A program made the position numbers and the translations under genes. Below are positions 35,566 through 42,868 of a stretch of DNA of 64,000 nt, one piece after another. Origin of the DNA: Owenweeksia sp048267305 (GTDB lineage: Bacteria; Bacteroidota; Bacteroidia; Flavobacteriales; Schleiferiaceae); the NCBI GenBank assembly GCA_048267305.1, contig JBLWXT010000003.1, forward strand, positions 62,001-126,000, in the 5' to 3' direction. The stretch's first letter is position 1; every line of letters starts with the position of its first letter. Below the pieces are notes generated by a model. The model saw only the letters and a program-made list of their open reading frames with translations, was not told the origin of the DNA and did no database searches.

Positions 35566-36750
35566 TTATTTTACTAATCGCAGTCCTGTAAACTGCCACC
35601 TCAGTTGCGGGTGAAAAAAGTTTCGATAAGTACTGCGGCTATGGTCGGGTGAGGTTGCTACAGAAGCTCCACGTAACACCATCTGGCTTACCATAAACTT
35701 GCCATTGTATTCACCTACCGCTCCTTCTGCTTTGGCGAAACCTGGATAGGGAAGATATGCAGAATTGGTCCACTCCCAACGCTGACCCCAGTTAAACTTA
35801 TTGCTTGCCACTTCCCATTCTGCTTCCGTGGGTAAACGCATTCCTTTCCATTCTGCAAAGGCAAAAGCTTCATAATAGGAGATATGGGCCACAGGCTCGT
35901 CCGGGTTTACCTTTTGTAATCCTGATAAAGTAAAGCGGTACCACTCACCGTCCTTTTGTCGCCAATATTCCGGAGAGTCAATTTTATTTTCATTTACCCA
36001 AGCCCAGCCTTCACTATGCCAATGCTCAAAATTGGTATAGCCACCGGCATCCATAAACTCCAGCCACTCTTTATTGGTAACCAACTTATTGCTGATGGAA
36101 AATGGTTGCAGATATACTTTATGGCGGCCATGCTCATTATCAAATGAAAATCCTTCTCCTTTAAAACCTATTTCATAAATGCCTTCTTCCATAGATGTAA
36201 AGCCATGAGCATCTTCCTTTTCGCCTTCGCTAAATAATTCCGTGTAAACGGGGTTAAAAGGCTGAACAGCCAATATGTATTTAAAGTCGGTGAGGAAAAG
36301 TTCCTGATGTTGCTGCTCATGATTCAGGCCAAGTTCCAGCAATTCCAGAGCTTCAGCAGGTGGATTATTACTTAGGAAATCGGCCATTTTTGCATCCACA
36401 TAAGCGCGGTATTTGTAAACATCCTGCAAGGGTGGACGGGTTAATGTACCGCGGCTATCGCGTTGCAGGCGCTCGCCTAAACTTTCGTAATATGAGTTGA
36501 AGTAATATGGAAAGCGCTCGTCAAATTCCTTGTAATCATCTACAAAGGATTTTAGAATCATAGTTTCAAAAAACCAGGTGGTGTGGCCCAGGTGCCATTT
36601 GGGGGGGCTGGCATCCATCATCGGCTGCGCCAGGTGATCCTCTGGCGAAAGCGGAGCCATAAGGTGTTCTGTATAGTTGCGAACTTCACTGTATCGCTTT
36701 GCTGTTGTGGCCCCGGATTTTATTATTGTATTGTCTTTGCTTTGTATCAT
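35566..36750 (-). CDS. egtB: Ergothioneine biosynthesis sulfoxide synthase EgtB
   Basis: A 394-residue non-haem iron enzyme that joins hercynine to a cysteine-type thiol with O2. The N-terminal DinB-like helical domain supplies the iron ligands, here H56 (HLGHTTW), H144 and H148 (NHEQQHQE). The C-terminal half is a formylglycine-generating-enzyme-like domain (GRHKVYLQPFSISNKLVTN in part, RLPTEAEWEVA, and the terminal RSTYRNFFHP...RWQFTGLRL). It is not OvoA, because no methyltransferase domain is fused; egtD is separate. Whether it uses cysteine or gamma-glutamylcysteine cannot be read directly. A near-consensus -7 box (TAACTTTC, 36772-36779) lies upstream. Confidence 0.94.
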   Translation of the reverse strand: MIQSKDNTIIKSGATTAKRYSEVRNYTEHLMAPLSPEDHLAQPMMDASPPKWHLGHTTWFFETMILKSFVDDYKEFDERFPYYFNSYYESLGERLQRDSRGTLTRPPLQDVYKYRAYVDAKMADFLSNNPPAEALELLELGLNHEQQHQELFLTDFKYILAVQPFNPVYTELFSEGEKEDAHGFTSMEEGIYEIGFKGEGFSFDNEHGRHKVYLQPFSISNKLVTNKEWLEFMDAGGYTNFEHWHSEGWAWVNENKIDSPEYWRQKDGEWYRFTLSGLQKVNPDEPVAHISYYEAFAFAEWKGMRLPTEAEWEVASNKFNWGQRWEWTNSAYLPYPGFAKAEGAVGEYNGKFMVSQMVLRGASVATSPDHSRSTYRNFFHPQLRWQFTGLRLVK

Positions 36751-36857
36751 AATACTCCCTAAACGAGGGGCGAAAGTTAAGGTTTATGCCTGGGCATAAT
36801 TTGTCTTTAGGTTGACGATTATCGTGCCTTTTAAAAATACAGTGTAGTGGGCTGATA

Positions 36858-39224
36858 TTAAATCTCAATTATCAACCCAATGCTTGGCAGCACCGTACCC
36901 TGGTCATTCTCTAATTGATTTATTTGATAGAATTGCTGTCCATTTTGGGTGTAGGTCAAAGGCTGTCCCTGCGCATCTTTAGCTATGGCATAAAAAGGCT
37001 CGCCCGGTACTGATTGTCCTAAGGCATTTTGTACATCCAGATAAATGTTAAGGCTCCACTTTTCAAAAAACCATTTTTTATCTAAGCGCAGATTGAGGCG
37101 GTTGAAGTTGTCATACCTCAATGTATTAAGCTGTGCATAGTTTGGGAGCGCGCGCTGGTTTCGGTTATAAATATCCACCTGAGTGCTCTGTAGGTCGGTA
37201 GGGGTGTAGGGTGCACCACCTAAAAACTGATATTGAACGCCAAGTTCCCAGTTTTTACCAAAGCGCTTGCCGGCAGTTACTGTTACTATATGTTGGTTAT
37301 CCCAGGATGATGGTACAAAATCTCCGTTTCTGTCTTCAAATTCACTCTTTACAAAGGTGTAGGCCAGTGTGCCAAAAAAGCCCTTAAATAGCTTTTGCTG
37401 ATAGAGCACCTCCATTCCGTAGGCGCGTCCTGCCGAGGTAGATGTAGTAGGACCATTGCCAATTATTCCAAAATCTCCGCCAAGGTTTGCCAGCGTTACG
37501 CTATCTCCCGTAAGGAAGGGATAGTTGCCATAAACCTTGTAAAACCCTTCCACACTTATTTTGGCATTAAAGTCAAGATAGTAGGCCAGGCCCATAACGT
37601 AGTGAGAAGTGCTGATGTAGGTTACGTCTTCATTTACCGGAGTTCCTGAGGTATCTCTAAAGCCAAGTGTGGTGTAGGGAGGCAATTGGTAATAGATGCC
37701 GTAACTGGCATTTAAGCTGAGGTTGGAAGTAAGGTAGTAGGAGAGGGCCACCTTTGGCGAAAGCTGGTTCAGCGGGTTGGCCATTTCACTGTTAAAGGAA
37801 TTACCATCCATGCGAAGGCCAGCGGTAAGGTTTAACCTTTCTTCTAATAAGGAGCGGCTTGCAGAAGCAAAGGCACTGTATTTAAATAACTCCACATCGC
37901 TACTATAGATGAGTGGGGGCTGCCCAGCGGGTACCCTCAGATCGGTGGTATTGGTGTTGTATTTGGCCTGCTCAAAACCAAAACCCGTTGTAAATCGCCA
38001 GTTTTCCTTTCGGTAAAAATTCTCTACGCGCAGCTTATTCTCAATTTCCTGAGATTGGTAATCCAGCAACTGCAGGTTGGTTTCCACATTATCTACAAAC
38101 TTATCGGCTGTGTTATTGAGCATAAAGCGGCTAACAATAAAGTTGGTGTAGCTTTTTTTACCAAAGTGTGTATACTTGGCACCTACGGAGTAATTCCACT
38201 GTTCGTTTACCGGAAGTACTTGCAGCTGGTAACGTTGTGCTTCAGTTTCATTGGCATCCAGGTTTAGTTTAAACTTGTCGATAGCGCCAAGGCCTAAAAT
38301 GGTCAATTGGTTTTTGGCATTGAATTTATGCTTCACCTTTAGCTGAAAATCGTTGTAGGTAGGCAAAAACGACAGACCAATGGCATCAAATAAAAACTGA
38401 AGATAGCTTTGTCGTGCAGAGGCAATCATAGTGGTTTTTTCACCCAGCGGGCCTTCAAGTGTAAGTCCGGCCTCAGACGAGCCCAACTGAAAGGTTCCGC
38501 CCCATTTATCGGTACGGCCATCTTTTAACTTTAAATCTAAAACAGAGCTTAAAGCTGCAGCCTTTTCCACAGGAAAGGAACTGGTATACAAATCCACCTC
38601 TCTTATGAAGTTTACGTTTATCAATCCCACAGGGCCACCGCTGCTCCCTTGGGTGGCAAAGTGATTAATAGCCGGAATTTCAATCCCGTCAAGGAAAAAC
38701 TTATTTTCATTAGGGCCACCACCTCTAATAATAATGTCATTCCTGAAACTTGGTGTGGAAGCCACTCCGGGCAGAGCCTGTATTACTTTAGAAATATCCT
38801 GATTACCACCTGGGGTACGCTGAATTTCGGTTATGCCCAAACGGTTTAAGGAAACCGAACTTTCTTCCTTTCGCTCAAATTTATCCTGAGCGGTAACTTC
38901 CACGGCTTTCAATGTTTCTGAACTTTCCTTTAAGGGAAAATCAAGAAAGCGCGGTTTGGAGCGGGTTACCTGAACTTCAAATTCTGTTTTGGAATTATAG
39001 CCCACAAAGGAGGCTTCCACGTTGTAAAGTCCCGGCTCCACTTGCAATTGATAATTTCCGTCAATATCGGTAGTGGTGCCAATTTCGGTGTCTTTAATCA
39101 CCACACTGGCAAAGGGGAGTGGCTCATTATTTATGGCGTTGTAAACCCGGCCCTTTATTGTGCCCTGCTGGGCGAAGAGCTGAGAACCTAGTAATATAAG
39201 CAGAGGGATAATTTTATGCTTCAC
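36858..39224 (-). CDS. TonB-dependent outer-membrane receptor
   Basis: A 788-residue outer-membrane transporter starting with GTG. A signal peptide (residues 1-19, ending FAQ) precedes a carboxypeptidase-regulatory-like domain (GTIKGRVYNAINNEPLPFASV, SFVGY), then the plug (RTPGGNQDISKVIQALPGV, IIRGGGPNENKFFLDGIEIP) and a C-terminal 22-stranded barrel. It lacks the SusC-type length (about 1000 residues) and no SusD partner is nearby, so a small-molecule or metal substrate is as likely as a glycan. It probably belongs with the next minus-strand T9SS protein gene only by position, as 76 bases separate them. Confidence 0.93.
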   Translation of the reverse strand: MKHKIIPLLILLGSQLFAQQGTIKGRVYNAINNEPLPFASVVIKDTEIGTTTDIDGNYQLQVEPGLYNVEASFVGYNSKTEFEVQVTRSKPRFLDFPLKESSETLKAVEVTAQDKFERKEESSVSLNRLGITEIQRTPGGNQDISKVIQALPGVASTPSFRNDIIIRGGGPNENKFFLDGIEIPAINHFATQGSSGGPVGLINVNFIREVDLYTSSFPVEKAAALSSVLDLKLKDGRTDKWGGTFQLGSSEAGLTLEGPLGEKTTMIASARQSYLQFLFDAIGLSFLPTYNDFQLKVKHKFNAKNQLTILGLGAIDKFKLNLDANETEAQRYQLQVLPVNEQWNYSVGAKYTHFGKKSYTNFIVSRFMLNNTADKFVDNVETNLQLLDYQSQEIENKLRVENFYRKENWRFTTGFGFEQAKYNTNTTDLRVPAGQPPLIYSSDVELFKYSAFASASRSLLEERLNLTAGLRMDGNSFNSEMANPLNQLSPKVALSYYLTSNLSLNASYGIYYQLPPYTTLGFRDTSGTPVNEDVTYISTSHYVMGLAYYLDFNAKISVEGFYKVYGNYPFLTGDSVTLANLGGDFGIIGNGPTTSTSAGRAYGMEVLYQQKLFKGFFGTLAYTFVKSEFEDRNGDFVPSSWDNQHIVTVTAGKRFGKNWELGVQYQFLGGAPYTPTDLQSTQVDIYNRNQRALPNYAQLNTLRYDNFNRLNLRLDKKWFFEKWSLNIYLDVQNALGQSVPGEPFYAIAKDAQGQPLTYTQNGQQFYQINQLENDQGTVLPSIGLIIEI

Positions 39225-39300
39225 GAATTGGCTTTTAACAAATTTGAAACTTTGAACCCCGACAGAGCCCCAGTGTTCATTGTAATTGTTTAATAAGTGA

Positions 39301-40011
39301 TTATTGCTTCACGGTTTTCAGGTATTGCCATTCTTCTCCAACTCTAATATGGTAGAAATATAACCCTTGCGGGAGATGGCTTAAATCCACTTCAAACTCT
39401 TGCTGGCCTTGGGCTGATGGGCCGTTGAATACCTCAATCACCTTTTTGCCAGAAAGATTATGGAGGTTTATTTGGAGCGGTACAGGTACTTGGATGTAGA
39501 GGTTTATTTGCTGCTGGCCGGAAGATGGGTTGGGATATAGTTTAAAGTCTGTCCGATTTCGCCATTTTACTTCTTCCATACCAATGTCATCTATAACCTG
39601 AAAGATTTGTGAAAGGGATGCGGTGTCAATTGGATTGCAGACCGTTCCGATGGGAGATTCATAGCTAATAAGCTTAATTGTATAAGTTCCCTGAGTCAAT
39701 AGACCAATGGAAAAAGTATCAACAAAAGTTTTTGTAGACTGCTGCCATCCTGCTGCAAAACAACTGCGAAGGTGAATGGTGTCTGCTATTACCCACATCG
39801 TATCACTTATTTTTATTCCTCTTGTGGTAATCATTTGGACAGTTCTTATTTGAATTGAATCAGAAATCAGAGGATTGTTGGGAATAATTTCAACGGTATC
39901 AATATGAGGGTAATACTGTGCCTCACTTGGTTTTCCTACAAAGCAGATTAAAATAAAGAGTGTGGTCTGAAGAAATTTTTTCAGCGGGAGCGTGAGATTG
40001 GACAATTGCAT
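39301..40011 (-). CDS. Small T9SS-sorted surface protein
   Basis: A 236-residue protein with an N-terminal signal (LFILICFVG, cleavage near SEAQ at about residue 32), a short beta-rich passenger (about 35-150) and a C-terminal T9SS type A sorting domain: KLYPNPSSGQQQINL, LSGKKVIEVFN, LPQGLYFYHIRVG. The passenger is not a recognised enzyme. The sorting domain means it is exported through the type IX system and probably tethered to the outer surface. Confidence 0.82.
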   Translation of the reverse strand: MQLSNLTLPLKKFLQTTLFILICFVGKPSEAQYYPHIDTVEIIPNNPLISDSIQIRTVQMITTRGIKISDTMWVIADTIHLRSCFAAGWQQSTKTFVDTFSIGLLTQGTYTIKLISYESPIGTVCNPIDTASLSQIFQVIDDIGMEEVKWRNRTDFKLYPNPSSGQQQINLYIQVPVPLQINLHNLSGKKVIEVFNGPSAQGQQEFEVDLSHLPQGLYFYHIRVGEEWQYLKTVKQ

Positions 40012-40052
40012 CAGCCTTTATTGATTATTGGTTGGAAGTCAATAAATCTAAC

Positions 40053-40089
40053 AAAAAAAAGCGGTGAACCGAATCCGATCCACCGCTTT
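40053..40089 (-). terminator. Intrinsic terminator of the START/GyrI-like gene
   Basis: AAAGCGGTG pairs with CACCGCTTT around a 14-base loop; the minus strand then reads a T8 tract. It follows the gene ending at 40127. Confidence 0.78.
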
Positions 40090-40126
40090 AGGGTTTTGGC
40101 CATTAAGGCTATATTTTAAAGATAAG

Positions 40127-41176
40127 TTACTCTTCCATGGCAGGTTCCATAGGCTCACCGGCATCAGCAGGGTCAATAACAGGATAATAAACTTCGGTTA
40201 CCCATTTTGTGCTGTCTGGTTCCTGGCCCGGGTCCGTTACGTAAACTTCCCAGGGAGATCCAATCATTTCAATTCCATTTTCCTGAGTATGCTTAAACAT
40301 AGCGGTATGTTCGGGCATGGTATTGTAACCTCCTACATGTACGGCTTTAATGGCGCTGCCGCCATAAGTGGTTCCTTTCTTTATTTTGTCGGTACCTGGT
40401 TTTTTTGAAGTTGCTGCTATGCCAGCCTCCATTTTAGAAATTCCGGTTTCTTCATTCCATTCGTGATAAATGGCAAAAGGTTGCATAGTGGTATTATTGG
40501 CGTCCTCACCAAGGTAAGTCATAATTGCTCCATAGCTATCGGCTAAAAATCCTTTAACATTGGCATTATTCATGGGTACATCTCCTGATATGCTGTAATA
40601 GTTCATCGGTTCCACCCTCACCATGATAATGTCAACAGCTGGCGCTTTTTTAGGCATAGCTTCTACCAACGCTTTTAGGTTAGCAAGTCCTTCTTCAAAG
40701 TCTTTACCAACAGTTGCATCCATGCCTTTACCAAACACGCGGAAGAAAAATGGAAACTCCCCGGTAAAACCCCATGTAACCTGGGTTTGACCATCTTCGG
40801 TAGGCTCAAATTTCCAGTAGCCGTCAGATTCGCCCATACCTTCAAACACTATGTGGGTGGTAAGCGATTCATTGGGTACTGCAGCGGTGATGGATTGGGT
40901 TCCCTTTTTTGAAATCTCACCATCCCAGGAGTAGGTGGCGCCTTCTCCTGCGGATTTTTCGCCATAGGTAATTTTCATTTCAGGATCTTGCTTATGCCAT
41001 TTGCTCCACTCGCTCCAGGTGGTGAAATCGCTTACAGTAGCATACACCGTTTCTGGGTCTGCGTCAATAACAGCAGTACGTTCTACAGCGTATTTGCTAT
41101 CAAGGGTAGCCATCCATGCGGAATAGCCGCCTACAATCACAACAAGGATTACAAGAATAATTTTTAGTGCTTTCAT
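40127..41176 (-). CDS. SRPBCC (polyketide cyclase/START-like) protein with GyrI-like domain
   Basis: A 349-residue protein anchored by an N-terminal membrane helix (KIILVILVVIVGGYSAW). Residues 30-170 form an SRPBCC lipid/ligand-binding domain (AVIDADPETVYATVSDFTTWSEWSKW, GGYWKF-like strand, EEGLANLKAL). The C-terminal part (about 180-335) is GyrI-like (RVEPMNYYSISGDVP, YGAIMTYLGEDAN, AVHVGGYNTMPEHTAMF), a fold that binds small drugs or metabolites in regulators. The two ligand-binding folds joined in one membrane-tethered protein are seen in other Bacteroidota. No substrate is evident. The C-terminus is acidic (DPADAGEPMEPAMEE). It has its own -7 box and terminator. Confidence 0.82.
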   Translation of the reverse strand: MKALKIILVILVVIVGGYSAWMATLDSKYAVERTAVIDADPETVYATVSDFTTWSEWSKWHKQDPEMKITYGEKSAGEGATYSWDGEISKKGTQSITAAVPNESLTTHIVFEGMGESDGYWKFEPTEDGQTQVTWGFTGEFPFFFRVFGKGMDATVGKDFEEGLANLKALVEAMPKKAPAVDIIMVRVEPMNYYSISGDVPMNNANVKGFLADSYGAIMTYLGEDANNTTMQPFAIYHEWNEETGISKMEAGIAATSKKPGTDKIKKGTTYGGSAIKAVHVGGYNTMPEHTAMFKHTQENGIEMIGSPWEVYVTDPGQEPDSTKWVTEVYYPVIDPADAGEPMEPAMEE

Positions 41177-41207
41177 TTAAGATGATTTAGATATTTAGTT
41201 AGTTGTC

Positions 41208-41215
41208 CAAAAGTA
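41208..41215 (-). promoter_or_regulatory. -7 element (TACTTTTG) for the START/GyrI-like gene
   Basis: An exact TAnnTTTG match on the minus strand, 31 bases before the ATG at 41176. The -33 region has no clear TTG at the right distance. Confidence 0.45.
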
Positions 41216-41323
41216 GCAATAATCTTTATTTGCTATGTATGAGTAGGTTAGGGGAGTTTTTGTTTTTAATAAAATGTTTAAAATCAAGGCTTCATACTTT
41301 GGTTTAAGCTCAAAAAATGGGTT

Positions 41324-41331
41324 TAAATTTG
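41324..41331 (+). promoter_or_regulatory. -7 element (TAAATTTG) for guaA
   Basis: An exact TAnnTTTG match with TTTG (41298-41301) 22 bases upstream as a possible -33. Only four bases separate it from the guaA ATG at 41336, which would place the transcription start at or next to the start codon. Confidence 0.4.
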
Positions 41332-41335
41332 CCGG

Positions 41336-42868
41336 ATGCAAAACATGATCTTAATCCTTGACTGTGGCTCGCAATATACCCAGCTTATTGCCCGCAGAGT
41401 TCGTGAGTTAAACGTTTATTGTGAAATTCACCCATTTAATAACCCTCCGGCTATTACGGATAATGTTAAAGGAGTAATTATCAGCGGAAGCCCGGCCTCT
41501 GTAAGAGATGAAGGTTCGCCAAAACTTCAACTGGATGCCATTAAGGGTAAACTGCCATTATTAGGAGTTTGCTATGGCGCTCAATATTTGGTGCAGTCTT
41601 TTGGCGGCAGCGTTGGAGCTTCTGATACGCGCGAGTACGGAAGGGCCAATCTTAGGTTTATTGATGAGCAGTCGGATTTATTTCAGGGCATGGCAGTAGG
41701 TTCACAGGTTTGGATGAGCCATGCGGATACCATAAAGGAGATGCCGGAAGGCTATACAACAATTGCCAGCACCGGAGATGTTGAATACGCTGCATTTAAA
41801 ATTGAAGGTGAAACGACCTATGGAATTCAGTTTCACCCGGAAGTATATCACAGTAAGGATGGAGCAACTCTCCTTAAAAACTTTGTCGTTGGGATTTGTA
41901 ATTGCCAGCAGGACTGGACCCCGCTTTCCTTTGTAGAGGAAACCATTGAGAAAATGCGTAAAAAATTAGGTAAGGATCATGTGGTACTTGGCCTAAGTGG
42001 TGGTGTGGATAGTACCGTTACAGCTGTTTTGCTTAGCGAAGCTATTGGTGATAGGCTGCATTGCATCTTTGTAAATAATGGCGTGCTTCGCAAAAATGAG
42101 TTCGAAAATGTATTGGAGCAATACAAGGAAATGGGACTTAATATTAAAGGAGTTGACGCTTCGGATCGATTTCTTGATGCCCTTGAAGGAGTTTCGGATC
42201 CTGAGTTAAAGAGAAAGGCCATTGGCCGTGTTTTTATTGAAGTGTTTGATGATGAGGCTCACAAAATCAGCAATGTAGATTGGCTGGCACAGGGAACTAT
42301 ATATCCTGATGTTATTGAATCTGTTTCTGTAAACGGAGGTCCATCAGCAACTATAAAATCGCATCACAATGTGGGCGGTTTACCTGATTTTATGAAGCTT
42401 AAAGTGGTAGAGCCCATGAATACCTTATTTAAGGATGAGGTAAGGAGAGTGGGTAAAGCGCTGGGTATAGATGATGAGCTTTTAGGAAGACATCCATTTC
42501 CGGGGCCTGGCCTGGCCATCCGTATCATTGGAGAGATTACAAGGGAGAAGGTGCGTATATTGCAGGAAGTGGACGATATTTTTATCAGCGGCCTGAGGGC
42601 GCATGGACTGTATGATGATGTTTGGCAGGCAGGCGCCATGTTGCTTCCCGTGCAAACGGTAGGAGTAATGGGCGATGAGCGTACCTATGAAAGTGTAGTG
42701 TCACTTAGAGCTGTAGAAAGTACAGACGGAATGACGGCAGACTGGGTACACCTACCCTACGAATTTCTGGCCGAGATATCCAATAAAATCATTAACCGCG
42801 TTAAGGGTGTAAACAGAGTGGTGTACGACATCAGCTCAAAACCACCAGCTACAATAGAATGGGAATGA
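41336..42868 (+). CDS. guaA: Glutamine-hydrolysing GMP synthase
   Basis: A 510-residue enzyme converting XMP to GMP. The N-terminal class I glutamine amidotransferase has C79 (GVCYGAQY), H167 and E169 (QFHPEV). The ATP-pyrophosphatase domain starts with the P-loop VVLGLSGGVDSTV, and the C-terminal dimerisation domain ends KPPATIEWE as usual. Its stop overlaps the start of the LysM gene (ATGA), so the two are translationally coupled. Confidence 0.97.
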   Translation: MQNMILILDCGSQYTQLIARRVRELNVYCEIHPFNNPPAITDNVKGVIISGSPASVRDEGSPKLQLDAIKGKLPLLGVCYGAQYLVQSFGGSVGASDTREYGRANLRFIDEQSDLFQGMAVGSQVWMSHADTIKEMPEGYTTIASTGDVEYAAFKIEGETTYGIQFHPEVYHSKDGATLLKNFVVGICNCQQDWTPLSFVEETIEKMRKKLGKDHVVLGLSGGVDSTVTAVLLSEAIGDRLHCIFVNNGVLRKNEFENVLEQYKEMGLNIKGVDASDRFLDALEGVSDPELKRKAIGRVFIEVFDDEAHKISNVDWLAQGTIYPDVIESVSVNGGPSATIKSHHNVGGLPDFMKLKVVEPMNTLFKDEVRRVGKALGIDDELLGRHPFPGPGLAIRIIGEITREKVRILQEVDDIFISGLRAHGLYDDVWQAGAMLLPVQTVGVMGDERTYESVVSLRAVESTDGMTADWVHLPYEFLAEISNKIINRVKGVNRVVYDISSKPPATIEWE

